Shown piece after piece: positions 1 to 10,500 of a DNA stretch of 31,042 nucleotides. The notes beneath the pieces were generated by a model. It ran no database searches and was not told the origin of the DNA. It worked only from the letters and a program-made list of their open reading frames with translations. Both the position numbers and the translations under genes were made by a program. Each line of letters begins with the position of its first letter. Within the stretch, counting starts at the first letter, position 1. The stretch spans positions 1-31,042 of the forward strand of contig JAVERH010000010.1 of the NCBI GenBank assembly GCA_034007245.1. The letters run 5' to 3'. The DNA comes from Anaerosoma sp034007245. GTDB lineage: Bacteria > Actinomycetota > Coriobacteriia > Anaerosomatales > Anaerosomataceae.

Positions 1-130
1 TCTCCGGATTCACAGGTTGAAACGAGCAGAGTCGTCCGATGCCAAGGCAGCCCCTCTCCCGCACCTACGTTTCTGTCGTTCAACCACCATCCGCTCGCAA
101 CGGGCTGGACAGTGATTCTGCTAGACGGCT

Positions 131-547
131 CTACTGCAGCGAGTCCGCCGCAGGCACCCCTACATCTGTGCCCGTGGCATCCGAACTTCCAGCAGCTACA
201 CCTGTCGTCTCGTCCGAGATCTCCGCATCCTCGGTCAGCATATACAGCTTGCCGGTCTCAAGATCCTGATAGACGCTGCCAAGTTCGGAGTAGGCACCTC
301 CGGCGGACATCATCTGCTCGGCCATCTCATCCATCTTCTCGATCTCTGTGACGTCATCTTTCGCGATTATCTCTGTCGCCGAGGGCATATCGAGATTCCA
401 GAAGGTGAGAAGAGCCACGATCAAGCCACACGAGAAGACGATCATCACATCTACGAGATTCATCAAAGATGCCCGGGGATCGGCACTCTCCAGCTCGACA
501 GAGGCACTGCTAAGGAACGATCTTGATCGGAAGTCATGGCGTGGCAT
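131..547 (-). CDS. DUF2149 protein, ExbD-like partner of the proton channel
   Basis: This 138-aa membrane protein follows the exbB-like gene by 2 bp. I chose the ATG at 547 because AGGGGAG, which covers the end of the upstream gene, sits 5 nt before it; the ATG-less extension to 565 would overlap that gene. One membrane segment lies at residues 31-50, beginning NLVDVMIVF. D33 sits where ExbD/TolR proteins carry the protonatable Asp of their single TM helix. Residues 89-104 (LGSVYQDLETGKLYML) match the conserved end of DUF2149 as I remember the family. The tail after 105 is acidic and low in complexity. The family is usually found beside MotA/TolQ/ExbB channels, as here. Its function is inferred: it probably completes a proton-driven motor in the cytoplasmic membrane. 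No gene is evident in the 130 bp to its left. Confidence 0.85.
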   Translation of the reverse strand: MPRHDFRSRSFLSSASVELESADPRASLMNLVDVMIVFSCGLIVALLTFWNLDMPSATEIIAKDDVTEIEKMDEMAEQMMSAGGAYSELGSVYQDLETGKLYMLTEDAEISDETTGVAAGSSDATGTDVGVPAADSLQ

Positions 548-549
548 GG

Positions 550-1335
550 CTACTCCCCTGCGCACATATCGACAGCTGCATGCATCGAGGCAGCCACATG
601 CTTGTCAACGACCACACGCTCTTCTGCGTCTGCTTGTTCCCCGCCAAGGTCGACATCACCTGTGGCGACATACATGTCCTCGGCCACGTCCTTCTCGACG
701 CCTGTCCGCTTCTCCACCGCCTTCTGGAGAATGCAGCTTGCGATGGACTCGACCGAGACTATGTACGCTTCGTACCAATGCTTGCGGATGTTGGCCACCA
801 CCAAGCACACGACCGCGATGATCATCCCCGCTACGGTCGTATCGAACGCGATGAGGAGCGAGGTGGAAAGAGTCGCGGCGTCGCCCTGTCCAAGCGCGAC
901 GATGCCCGGGCCAAGTGGGATCAGCGTTCCCATAAGACCCAACATCGGAGCCACCTTCACCCCAAGGTTTACCCGGTCTATAACCCTCCGGTATCGTTCA
1001 TTCACTTGGAATACAAGGGACTTAGCCAGTGCGAACAGGTCATCATCCGGAAGGTCCATATCGTGCGCCAGGGTAACGAGCACACTCTTCTGGTAACGGA
1101 GTAACCCGCTCTCCTCGATCACGTCAACGACTTCACTTGGTTTCGCATCGTTGATCGCATTGATGAACTGCGGCATGGTCACCTTATAGTGCCGCCGCTC
1201 GGTGTAGTACTCCGCAATGACAGAGCCTATTAGGAAGATCGCGTATCCGATAAGGACGATAAGCAGCGCCATCGTAGGCACAAGCATCCCTTGAGCGACC
1301 AGGTGAAGCATGTCCTTCATATAGAACGTGTTCAT
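550..1335 (-). CDS. MotA/TolQ/ExbB family proton channel protein
   Basis: The protein has 261 aa and three membrane helices, at about 18-40, 124-148 and 159-182. A large cytoplasmic loop lies between helices 1 and 2. The segment APMLGLMGTLIPLGPG (129-144) followed by LLIAFDTTVAGMIIAV is the TolQ/ExbB/MotA signature. The C-terminal ~60 residues are acidic and look unstructured. ExbB-type subunits form a pentameric channel that couples proton flow to movement of an ExbD-type partner; here the DUF2149 gene begins 2 bp downstream and is the obvious partner. The start at 1335 has a GAAAGGA box about 12 nt upstream, a long spacing. In a bacterium without an outer membrane the load cannot be a TonB receptor, so what the motor drives is unknown. 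The neighbouring giant surface proteins are candidates. Confidence 0.9.
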   Translation of the reverse strand: MNTFYMKDMLHLVAQGMLVPTMALLIVLIGYAIFLIGSVIAEYYTERRHYKVTMPQFINAINDAKPSEVVDVIEESGLLRYQKSVLVTLAHDMDLPDDDLFALAKSLVFQVNERYRRVIDRVNLGVKVAPMLGLMGTLIPLGPGIVALGQGDAATLSTSLLIAFDTTVAGMIIAVVCLVVANIRKHWYEAYIVSVESIASCILQKAVEKRTGVEKDVAEDMYVATGDVDLGGEQADAEERVVVDKHVAASMHAAVDMCAGE

Positions 1336-1449
1336 GTGCGATAGGATCCTTTCTCAGTCGTGCAGGACCGAATGACCTTCCAACCACACCCGCCCTAGAA
1401 CGGACCTACCGGCAGAATGACCCCACCGATCATCACTCAGCGATCGCGT

Positions 1450-1475
1450 GGGGGCCTGCTTTCCCGCAGGCCCCC
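1450..1475 (-). terminator. Strong GC hairpin between the LRR gene and the exbB-like gene
   Basis: A perfect 10-bp stem (GGGGGCCTGC / GCAGGCCCCC) has the 6-nt loop TTTCCC. It lies about 50 nt after the stop of the minus-strand LRR gene and 115 nt before the exbB-like start. No T-run follows on either strand, so it may be a weak or factor-assisted terminator, or an RNA-stability element that sets different expression levels within one transcript. Confidence 0.6.
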
Positions 1476-1523
1476 CGGATCCTATAGCGACCAAAGGCTC
1501 ACTTCAGTCTGCCGTCAGGCACC

Positions 1524-4500
1524 TCAGTCCCAGAGCGAGAGAAGCTGATCTACCGTCGTGGTCGGAAACACGGACTGCCCTCCCAGGAAGGTCAACTTCC
1601 CTATGGACGACGTCTTGCCGCCAACAAAATCGAGCATCGAGACCGCACCGTCGTCGAATAGAAGCAGGACGGACTTCCTTCCTCCCTGCAGTACGCCTCC
1701 GGTGACGGCATCGGGGTAGTTCCTCCCTGTTGCCACGGCGGCGTTGTCATAGATGAAACCTGCACCTGACTCGTCGACTATCCAGCTAGCCACAGCGGCA
1801 GAAGTCGCGTAGCGATTGACACCTGCGAGCCTGATGACGTTCTCTGCGCCGAATACTGCTTTCAGGCTGTCTTCCGTCTGTGAGGACACCGCAGCAGTCC
1901 CACCAACGATGATGACTCGGGTGAAACCTCCCTCGACGATTGCGTCGAACGAAGCCGGGTCGAGGCTGTTGTCCGAGCCAGCGAGAAAGACCGGAGCGCC
2001 AGCTGCATTGGCGTATGGAGAGACGGACAGGGCATCCGCAAACTTGTTCCCCGTAGCCACAAGCGCTGTATCGCCCCATGAGCCTAGCTTCGACCTGTAG
2101 ACCTCGAGGGCCGTGTCGCAGCGGCTGGTACCCGCTATGCGGGTGACGTTGTCCGAGCCCAGTTCAGTCTTCAGCGTGGCCTCAGCTGCGCTCGAGACCG
2201 CGGAAGTCCCACCGATGATCGTGACACGATCGACACCGAGGGTCCTGATGGCCGTTAGTACCTGGTCGGAAAGTCGCGCTTGCGCGGTGAGCAACACCGG
2301 ACAGTCGACGACGCCAGCGTAAGCAGCAGCAGAAAGCGCATCGGGGAAGTTGTATGCGTAGGCGATGACAGCCTCATCCACCCCGTCCGGATAGGCAGCG
2401 TTGGCTATCTCCACAGCCGTATCGAGACGGGTCGGCCCCTCGAGGCGCTCGGGTACGACAGAACCGTTATACGCAGGGTCTGTCTTATACGTAGCGTACG
2501 CATAGACAGTGTTCGTGGCCGCGACAGACTCGCCGAATCCTTCCTGGTAGGCCCAAACCACTTCTTGACCGACTCTAGGTGCAAGGTAGTCGGATGCATC
2601 GGGGATCGCTCCCTCGAGGGTGCCGTCAGCCTCCGAAGCAGTCTCGAGTGTCGCGCCCTCTTTCAGATAGACAAATGCCTCGGCATCGCTTCTGGTGCTG
2701 CCGAACGCGCTATCGTCGGCTGCTGCGTCTTCGGCACCGTAGTAGTAGACGGTGAGGTAGTTGTCCGGATAGGTGTCATCAGTGTTCTTCTGTGTGAACC
2801 ACTTGTTGCAGCGCCAGGTGATCTTGTCGAGATATACGTTGTAGACCGAACCGTTGCCGAGCTGCTTCCAGGGACGGTACCACTCCGATCCCACGTATGC
2901 AGCCGGAAGTGTCACGTCCTTCAGGTTGGGGCAAACGTCGAATGTCATTTCTCCGATATACGTGAGCGAATCGGGAAGCACGATAGATTCAAGACTCGTG
3001 CAGGTGCGGAACGCAGCGTAGCCAGTGGAGTCGAGCTTGCTTCCCTCCGCGAAGTCGACATCCCAAAGCGCCGTACAGTTTTCAAAGGCACCGTTGCCGA
3101 TCGAGACCACGGAGGCTGGGATGTCAATCGACGTCAGAGCGGTACAGCCATAAAACGCGTAGCTGTAACCGACGCGCTTCCAGGTCTGTCCGTCTTCCCA
3201 GTCGGTCGCGGCGATATTGAGGGGGCGATCGGAAATGGTGACGATCGTATCGGGAAGCGTCACCGAGGACAGCTCCGTGCACCCGTTGAAAGCACTCGCT
3301 CCGATCCTGGTGACCTCGTAGGTGATCCCATCGTAGTAGACCGTCTCGGGAATGGTGACCGCCTGAGTGTCGATAGGGATCGCGGGGGCGACAGCCATCA
3401 CCGTTCCAGACTGGGTCATCGCACTCGTGTCCGGCGGCCCCACTTCGACGGTATAAGACGTCTCTTGGGCCACCGAGTAGTGCGTCAGAACCCTGTAAGT
3501 GACCTTTACCCCGCCTGCGAGCGTTGTGACCGTGAATGTGTCACCCACGCGCACGGCCTCAACAGGAGCGAGCGTGTCTGCCCATAGGTAGGACCAGACC
3601 GCACCGTCGGCCGAGCTGGTCTCATCGCTACTTGCTCCATCAATGAATGTCCAGGTCATATCCTGGTCGTAGGCCTCACCCGGAAGGGAGGGTACCCGCC
3701 CTTCGAAGATCGCCTCATCGCCGTTGTCGAGTGTCGCAAGCTCGGTCTCCGGCTCGACGAGCACGTTGGAGTAGAACGTCTTCTTCGCGTCGGTACGGAA
3801 GTAGCTCACACCGTAGTAGATGTCAGAACCATAGGCCAACGTCTCTAGAGAACAGCATCCTTTGAAAATGGGGACTGCGGAGTTGTTCAGGATGGTAGCT
3901 GTACTTTCGATCGTCGCCGTTCGCAGAGCAGTACAGTCTCTGAAGGCGCCGTTGTTGATCGTTCCAACCGAAGGCGGGACGGTGAGAGTCGTCAGCGCGC
4001 TACAACCGACGAATGCATCTGCCGATATGACGGCGGGAGTGGTCGACGCCTCCTGCGAGAAGGTCACGGAGCCAAGCGAAGTACAGTCACAGAAGGCATG
4101 GTCTTCAATCGCCGTAAGCGATGCGGGAAGGTCTATCGTTTGCAGTTTCGGGCAGTCGTAGAACGTGGCCATACCAACCGTCTGCAGCTGGCTTCCCGGC
4201 TCAAGCGTAACCGACTCAAGCGAGTAGCAGCGCTGGAAGCAACCTTCCACATACTGGTCATCGAGGATGAATCCACCATCTATCGTCGTAACAGAAGCGG
4301 GAATGGTGATCGACGGAAGCGCAGAGCAGTCCTGGAATACTTTCCATGTGATGGTCTCGAGCACAGAGCCTTCTGCGAATGTCACCGATTCAAGCGAGGA
4401 ACAGCCACCGAACGTACCTTTCAGCACTGTCACGCCCGCAGGGACAACGCATGACTGCAGAGACTCACAGTACATGAATGTGTTCCGAAGCTCGCCGGTG

Positions 4501-5753
4501 ACACCGGCGGGAAGCGGAGCCGATTCGAGATCCTGGCACCATAAGAACGCACCGAATTCGACAGATGTCACCGTATCGGGAAGCTCGATCGAGGTGAGAG
4601 CCCAGCAGTCCTGGAAGCAGTTCGAGGCCACAGTAGTGAGTTGATTGCCTGCCGCGAACTCCACTGACTTAAGTGCATTACAGCTCTCGAAAACCCGACC
4701 CCTACTACCACCGAGCGCCGTGACGCCGGCGGGAATAGTAACCGAAGTAAGCGCGGTGCATCCGCGGAACGTGTAGTCACCGATCACCCCAGTCAAAGCG
4801 CTACCCGGCTCGAAGGTCACCGACCGAAGAGCCTCGTTGCTCGAAAACGCCCCCCCAGCCGAAAGACTCTCGACACTGGCGGGGACTGTGATCGCTGGGA
4901 AGCAGCAACTCTTGAACGCACTGCTGCCGATCTCGGTCAAAGTAGACCCCGCCGCGAACGTCAGCGAGGAGAGAGCCGTGCACCCTGAGAACGCGGAGTC
5001 CCCAATCGTCTCGACGTTCTCTGGAATGGTCATCGACTCGATTGCAGCGCAGTTTTGGAATGCTCCCTGGCCAACAGTGGTGACCAGATCGTCAATGGTC
5101 ACGGAGACCACTCCGAAGTTCGCATAGGCATAGTTCGGAATCTCGGTTATCCCTTCCGGGAGACTCACTGAGGTGACATTGGAACAGCCCTGGAAGACAT
5201 CCACCCGTGTGACTACGGGCAGCGTCGTCTCGTAACTCACCGAAGTAAGTCCCGTGCAGTACCCGAAAGCACGTCGATTGATCGCAGTAACCGATGCCGG
5301 GATCGTGATCGAGCTGAGAGCGGTGCAAGCATACGCCTCCGCGGACGCTTCAGCCGCTCCAAAAGCGTACTGTCCGATCGTAAGCAACGTATCAGGAAAA
5401 CTGACACCGGTTATCGCTTTGCAGCCATAGAACGCATAGTTCGAAATGGCGGTGACCGTGTAGTCTGTTGCACCGACTGTTATCGTCTGCGGAATGATGA
5501 CGTCACCCGCAGTAGCCGTGGAGATTGCGGGGGTGGCAGTCGTTCCGCCACCGACGGCAATCGTTCCGTCCGCTTCATTCAGTACGTAGTTCAGCAGATT
5601 GGAAGCGTCCAGCGTGACGCTGTCGGGTGTTGTGTAGATAGCACCTCCCGTGCTACCGGTACTCGCCCCAAGTGCGTAGACGGGCGTGTATAGAACGATG
5701 AAGCACATTGTCAGAAGGATACGCAGCGCCTTTCCTGGTAATCCGTTCATCAT
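1524..5753 (-). CDS. Giant BspA-type LRR surface protein with three CWB2 domains
   Basis: The product has 1409 aa from the ATG at 5753, which has AAGGAG 6 nt upstream; the longer reading frame has no such site. A signal peptide (about 1-30) ends near VYALGA. Two blocks of BspA-like LRR_5 repeats follow, about residues 60-640 and 770-935. They are recognisable by recurring F-x-GC-x-x-L followed by I-x-I-P-x-x-V-x-x-I and A-F. A stretch without repeats (about 640-770) separates the blocks. Three CWB2 (PF04122) repeats occupy about 1106-1409, with the RLDTA, RCDTA and RYATS boxes and the IIGGTSAVS and VGGTAAVSS motifs. CWB2 domains attach proteins non-covalently to secondary cell-wall polymers; BspA-like LRRs commonly bind matrix or surface ligands. 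The second box has Cys in place of the usual Tyr. Ligand unknown. Confidence 0.9.
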   Translation of the reverse strand: MMNGLPGKALRILLTMCFIVLYTPVYALGASTGSTGGAIYTTPDSVTLDASNLLNYVLNEADGTIAVGGGTTATPAISTATAGDVIIPQTITVGATDYTVTAISNYAFYGCKAITGVSFPDTLLTIGQYAFGAAEASAEAYACTALSSITIPASVTAINRRAFGYCTGLTSVSYETTLPVVTRVDVFQGCSNVTSVSLPEGITEIPNYAYANFGVVSVTIDDLVTTVGQGAFQNCAAIESMTIPENVETIGDSAFSGCTALSSLTFAAGSTLTEIGSSAFKSCCFPAITVPASVESLSAGGAFSSNEALRSVTFEPGSALTGVIGDYTFRGCTALTSVTIPAGVTALGGSRGRVFESCNALKSVEFAAGNQLTTVASNCFQDCWALTSIELPDTVTSVEFGAFLWCQDLESAPLPAGVTGELRNTFMYCESLQSCVVPAGVTVLKGTFGGCSSLESVTFAEGSVLETITWKVFQDCSALPSITIPASVTTIDGGFILDDQYVEGCFQRCYSLESVTLEPGSQLQTVGMATFYDCPKLQTIDLPASLTAIEDHAFCDCTSLGSVTFSQEASTTPAVISADAFVGCSALTTLTVPPSVGTINNGAFRDCTALRTATIESTATILNNSAVPIFKGCCSLETLAYGSDIYYGVSYFRTDAKKTFYSNVLVEPETELATLDNGDEAIFEGRVPSLPGEAYDQDMTWTFIDGASSDETSSADGAVWSYLWADTLAPVEAVRVGDTFTVTTLAGGVKVTYRVLTHYSVAQETSYTVEVGPPDTSAMTQSGTVMAVAPAIPIDTQAVTIPETVYYDGITYEVTRIGASAFNGCTELSSVTLPDTIVTISDRPLNIAATDWEDGQTWKRVGYSYAFYGCTALTSIDIPASVVSIGNGAFENCTALWDVDFAEGSKLDSTGYAAFRTCTSLESIVLPDSLTYIGEMTFDVCPNLKDVTLPAAYVGSEWYRPWKQLGNGSVYNVYLDKITWRCNKWFTQKNTDDTYPDNYLTVYYYGAEDAAADDSAFGSTRSDAEAFVYLKEGATLETASEADGTLEGAIPDASDYLAPRVGQEVVWAYQEGFGESVAATNTVYAYATYKTDPAYNGSVVPERLEGPTRLDTAVEIANAAYPDGVDEAVIAYAYNFPDALSAAAYAGVVDCPVLLTAQARLSDQVLTAIRTLGVDRVTIIGGTSAVSSAAEATLKTELGSDNVTRIAGTSRCDTALEVYRSKLGSWGDTALVATGNKFADALSVSPYANAAGAPVFLAGSDNSLDPASFDAIVEGGFTRVIIVGGTAAVSSQTEDSLKAVFGAENVIRLAGVNRYATSAAVASWIVDESGAGFIYDNAAVATGRNYPDAVTGGVLQGGRKSVLLLFDDGAVSMLDFVGGKTSSIGKLTFLGGQSVFPTTTVDQLLSLWD

Positions 5754-5849
5754 GTGGTACTCCTTCTCTAAATACTGGAAACACGTCAAGCGGACCAAAA
5801 CCTGCGATTCATCAAGTTCCCGACGTGCGTGTGCGGAGCTCGCTCGCTA

Positions 5850-7583
5850 TCAAGCCAGCTGTCGTCGATAGCCCCATGTGGTCGAAGCTATCCCTGAACA
5901 CAAGATGAGTGACACGGCCGCAGGGGCATACGGAACCAAAGGGTTGTCAGTGGAGTCCGGTAGCGCGGGCCCATCAGAGTTGCTCATCATCTCGTAGACG
6001 CTCCATCTCCTGGAGCCACCCGCGTCTGCTACTTCACCGCTCACTTCGGCCCCTCCCCCTGTGGTAGTAGTGGCCCCATCCGCGGCTTCTGCTACGTCAC
6101 CGCTCACTTCGACCCCTCCCCCTGTAATCGCGGTGGCGCCATCCCCTGCCTCGCCAGCACTAGCACTACCGTCACCCGTGCCGTCATCACTACCACTGCC
6201 ACTGCCGTCACCCGTTCCGTCACCACTACCGCTACCGTCACCGTTGCCGGTCGCGGGAGATCCGGAGAGCACGACGGTCATAGTGTTGATGTATTTGAGC
6301 GACTTGCTCACCGATTCCGTGTCCCACTTCCCTGCCGACCCGAACTCGAGGCGGAATCGCACACCCACGTTCAGATCGTTGTAGTCCGCGGTGTCATCGT
6401 TCTGGGCGACGGCTTCGGCAAGTGCAAGCATGGGGTAGACCGCCTTGGCCGACCCCGTGCTGCCGCCGAGCGAGTAGTCGGGAAAATAGTAGCGGGGGAC
6501 ACCGAACAGGAAGCTATACGTGATGTGCCCGGGGTTCACTCCATCGTTCGCCGCAAAGGTGAAGTAGCGTATGTCGGAGGGTGTGATCTTGATGTCGTCT
6601 ATGATCGTGGTGAGATACACACCGTAGGCGCTATGCGTAGCGAACGTTCCGGTCTCCCCGTTTATGTATGTGTAGGCCGAGCGGACCGCCCCAAGAGACT
6701 CGAATCCCGCTACCGAATACGTCTTCTCGGAAACCACGGTCTCCGGGTAGTCTTCATAGATCACTCTGACGATCAGAGAGCTTGACGGGTTGTACTCGGG
6801 GTTCTCGGATGCGAAACCTATATTGGCGTAAACCCGCCCGACGACAGACCCACCCACCCCTCCTGCCCGCGTCGCGGTGACCGCAACGGTACCGGACGAA
6901 AGGGCCTTGAACCGCCCACTGTCGGGGTTGATATAGCCGATGGTACTGTCCCCGACTTTCCAGGTGACCCCCGACTCGCTTCCATCGAAAGTAGATGTCA
7001 CTGTGCCGTCATCCCAAGTGACACGTGCAAAGAACTGCATGAACTCGCCAGCTGCACCGAGCTGAACGGTTCCCTTGTCCCCGATCGCCTTGCCGCTTTC
7101 GTCGAGTACTTCGATCGAAGTTGCATAGGCGGAGTCACTTTGACCGGTGATGGCGATGGTGATCGAATCGTGGATAGTGTCGTCATCATCCGACGTTGCG
7201 GTGATCTGCACCTGTCCATCACCTGTAGCGGTCACTGTGCCCTGGGAGTCGACAGTCGCTATCCCTGCATCGTTTGTAGTCCATGAGACAGAGAAGCCCA
7301 GGTTCGTGGCGTAATCTGATGTCCCCTCCGTATCTGTGGCGATCACGATGAGTTCGAGGCTCCCGCCCTTCTCCGAGATTGCTCCCGACTCTGCGCGATC
7401 GCTCGTCATCACGCACAACTCCAGCAGCCCGTACTCATCACCCTCTGCTTCTTGTGCCAACGCCGCGACTGCACAGGCAGACACTGCGCAACACAGTGCG
7501 AGAACGATCGTCAGTGAGAAACGCAGATGCCTCGATGAAAGTCCACTGCGGACCCGGACACTACTGCCCATCCTCACTCCCAC
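5850..7583 (-). CDS. Exported Ig-like (BIG2-type) protein with C-terminal membrane anchor
   Basis: The protein has 577 aa. A signal segment with hydrophobic core LTIVLALCCAVSACAV lies near residues 24-42. Two bacterial Ig-like (BIG2-type) stretches follow: one ends around VDSQGTVTATGDGQVQITAT, the next around YINPDSGRFKALSSGTVAVT. A region I cannot assign (about 245-430) is rich in Tyr and Phe. After that comes a Gly/Ser/Asp linker, a tandem 21-aa repeat, and a C-terminal hydrophobic segment YAPAAVSLILCSGIAS followed by Arg residues, which suits a membrane anchor. It has no CWB2 domain, unlike its two neighbours. Its start overlaps the upstream gene by 10 bp, so the two are probably translationally coupled. 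I infer a surface stalk or ligand-binding protein held at the membrane, possibly working with the proton-channel pair downstream. Confidence 0.8.
   Translation of the reverse strand: MGVRMGSSVRVRSGLSSRHLRFSLTIVLALCCAVSACAVAALAQEAEGDEYGLLELCVMTSDRAESGAISEKGGSLELIVIATDTEGTSDYATNLGFSVSWTTNDAGIATVDSQGTVTATGDGQVQITATSDDDDTIHDSITIAITGQSDSAYATSIEVLDESGKAIGDKGTVQLGAAGEFMQFFARVTWDDGTVTSTFDGSESGVTWKVGDSTIGYINPDSGRFKALSSGTVAVTATRAGGVGGSVVGRVYANIGFASENPEYNPSSSLIVRVIYEDYPETVVSEKTYSVAGFESLGAVRSAYTYINGETGTFATHSAYGVYLTTIIDDIKITPSDIRYFTFAANDGVNPGHITYSFLFGVPRYYFPDYSLGGSTGSAKAVYPMLALAEAVAQNDDTADYNDLNVGVRFRLEFGSAGKWDTESVSKSLKYINTMTVVLSGSPATGNGDGSGSGDGTGDGSGSGSDDGTGDGSASAGEAGDGATAITGGGVEVSGDVAEAADGATTTTGGGAEVSGEVADAGGSRRWSVYEMMSNSDGPALPDSTDNPLVPYAPAAVSLILCSGIASTTWGYRRQLA
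6025..6150 (-). repeat. 63-bp tandem duplication encoding a 21-aa repeat
   Basis: Two adjacent 63-bp units inside the Ig-like gene encode the related peptides GDGATAITGGGVEVSGDVAE and ADGATTTTGGGAEVSGEVAD. They share the DNA core ACCGCTCACTTCG and CCCCTCCCCCTGT. The adjacent 6177-6245 stretch encodes a GDGSGSGDGTGDG-like linker. Such DNA can expand or contract by slippage and so vary stalk length. This is seen directly in the sequence; the length-variation role is inference. Confidence 0.75.
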
Positions 7584-10500
7584 CCCAATGCGTGCCTGAC
7601 GGCCGATTTGGCGCTGTCTGGCATGGCGGTCGAACCGCCCAGGAACGTGACGCTGGTGATTCTCGGAGATATATCATCGAGCAGAAGGAGTACGTCCTCG
7701 GAGGCAGCTACCTCATCATCGAAAAGCAGCAGAGTAGACCTGCGTCGGCCCTGCAGCACGCCGCCGGAGAGAGCATCGGGGAAGTTCCGACCTGTGGCGA
7801 TGGAGAGCCTCTCGTAGCAGGAACCAACGCCCGATTCGTCGACTATCCACCTTGCCACCGCAGCCGAAGTCGCATAGCGATTCGATCCGGCAATACGTAT
7901 GACTCCGTCTGTCCCAAAAATCGCCTTCAGGGCAGCTTCGACCTCACCGGATACCACGGAGGTACCGCCGACGATCACGACCCTCCTGAAGGCTCCACCC
8001 TTGATGGCAGCAAGGGAGTCAACATCGAGGGTGCCGCCCTGACCTGCAAGGAAGATCGGAGAAGCGCTCACATTGGCGTATGGAGATATGGAGAGAGCAT
8101 CGGCGAATCCCGTCTTCCCGTACCCTCTGGCAACGATGGCGGTATCGCCCAACGGTTCCGTCCGGTCCCGACTGGCTTCGTAGACGGCCAATGCGGTCCC
8201 GTAGCGGGTATCGCCAGCGATACGGACAACATTCTCGTCTCCGAGTGTCGCCTTCAGCGTCTGCTCGACAGCGGTAGACACCGCAGAGGTTCCCCCGACT
8301 ATGGTCACTCGCACGATGCCAAGATCATCGATAGCCCTGGCAGCCTGATCAGAGAGCACGGTCGGTGTCGTGATCAGGATGGGGCCATCTACAAGGCCAG
8401 CAAGGGCCGAGGCCGAAAGAGCGTCGGGGAAGTTCCCGCCACACGCGACTACACCTTCCGCCGCCCCATCCGGATACGCCGCTGCTGCGATCTGTGCCGC
8501 CGTGTCATAGCGTGTGGCACCCGCGATCGTAGCCGACGGGACGCTCTCCGTCCGCGAGCCCGTATAGTGTTCGCTGCCTTCCGGGGCAGCGATCGTCACG
8601 GTATTCGCACACAGGTCGTAGGCGATCGTGTAGTCCTCACCCTCGGCGAGCGTCACACCCTGTACATCGGTCACAGAGACGACCTTGTCCGAGGAGTCGA
8701 GCTTGATACTCGCCTGGCCGAGGTCACCCCTGTAGGCGAGCGTCACACTGTCGACGTTCTCTACGAACCGCTCCTCGGTGCTGTTCGTCAGTGTCTTGAA
8801 CTCCAAGTCGCTCATACCGCACAGAAACACTGGAGCGATGTCACAGATGTCGGTGGCTGCCGTATCTGCGAGCGCCATCGCCTCAACACTGGCGAGCGTC
8901 ACGTCCGCACGCTCCTCCGGGGCGACTTCCCGAGAGTGGGTCACGAACCCGAGCGTGGCCAGATACTGTGACTTCCGGGTACCTATGTTCAACTTCGAAG
9001 GGTAGTCACCGAAGAAGTAATATCTGGTGTCTGAGTTGAAGTATCTGGTCACATCCGTTTGAACACCGTCCGCCGAGATAACGATCTTGCTCTTGGCGTC
9101 TCGATGCTTCGCATCCCAGTCCTCGATCACGTCCAGGATCTCATGATCCCTGAAAGCCTGATCGGTTCCGATGACGCTCCACACACCTGTCGAGGAGTCC
9201 CTGTACAGATAGCCATAGAAGTCTCTTTGCTGTCGTTTCGTCGCATCCAGCAGCTCCGCGCCCGTATAGTCTTTCCTCAGTACGGCTGGCGCCTTCCCCG
9301 CCTGTTCATAGACGGAGAACACAACGGCATATTCGAGTCTCACGGTCACCGCACTGTCAGGCATCGTGAACGCACCCGCGAACAACGTGTTGCTCTGAGC
9401 CGCAGCGGTCGGCTCGATGGAGATCACGGTTCCGCTGGCATCGATGGCTCTAGCCCGTACGGTGCGCATCGCTGTCCCCACGACTTCCACCGTGACCCTC
9501 GCACCAGCCTCCGAGAAGCTCACGTGCCTGCCATCGGCATCAGATACCGTCGTGACGTAGGACTTCTCCCCCGCTTCGACCAGCGTGGAGGCATCGACTG
9601 CGATCGAGAGCGCATCGGCATCAACGATCAGGTACGTCCCACTGCAGCCGCCCGTGTAGTTGCCGATCCCAGCCACAGTGAATGATGCGATCCCTACATC
9701 GGTGTTGTTCTCGTATGCGATCGTGTAGTCTCTGCCCTCCAGCAGCGTCATGCCATTGAAGGTGATCTCGACTGGCGTGATTTCGCTTCCCGTCCAGAGT
9801 TGATCCGGGGCCGACACCGTGCATCCAGCGATATCTGCAGGTTCTATGGAGAAGGGGATCACGAAGTAGCCGGAGCAGTCTCCACCTGTATTGCTTCTCA
9901 CGCATACCGACGCACAGAACTCATCCGTGCTCGCCTCGGTGTTCTTCTCATCGGCCGACCTGCCTGTCTCGGCCACCTCGCCGAGTAGCCCGTAGACGTA
10001 TCTATAGTCTCCGACCGAACCAAGCGATTCGCTGGGTTTCCCCGTCGCATCTATGAGGATGTCCCCTATATCTCTGCCATACAACGGCGAGGACACGTCA
10101 GCTTCGTAGACCGCCTGCACCGTCGGCTTTATCATCTCGCCGGTGTAGGTGACTTCCATGCCGTAGACGACATCGCCGCTTTCGTCCGTTATCGGGTCTC
10201 CGTGCGAGTCTTTTTGATAGAGCTGCCCTTTGACGGCATCCCAGTACCAGACCCGTCCGCCGAGCGTGACAGTCTCGACGTCAAAGTCCTTGGCAAGATC
10301 CACCGGGGATATGAGATTCCAGGCACAGATCATCTCTCCCTGGTAGTTCGAGGTGTTCGTCGCACCCACTATCATCGGATACGCGTTATCCACCCTGTCG
10401 TTCACAGCCATGCTCGCACCTTCGACATACTCACCCGGATACCAGCGAACGGTCGATGCAGCGAGGGTCTCGCGAGTCCCCCTCGCCCAGGGATGGCTGT

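Noticed and set aside
1..130. Short minus-strand frame of about 26 codons starting ATGGTGGTTGAACG after the DUF2149 gene
   Set aside because: Too short, no ribosome site and no recognisable product.
1450..1475. The strong hairpin considered as another attC site
   Set aside because: No RYYYAAC or GTTRRRY core boxes flank it, and the perfect short stem suits a terminator or RNA-stability element.
2280..3587. 435-codon plus-strand open frame antisense to the LRR gene
   Set aside because: Composition is Arg/Gly/Val-rich without domain features, and the minus-strand frame encodes clear LRR_5 and CWB2 repeats. High-GC shadow frame.
7379..8971. 530-codon plus-strand open frame antisense to the GLUG/CWB2 gene and the start of the Ig-like gene
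   Set aside because: It crosses two real minus-strand genes and shows no motif or ribosome site.
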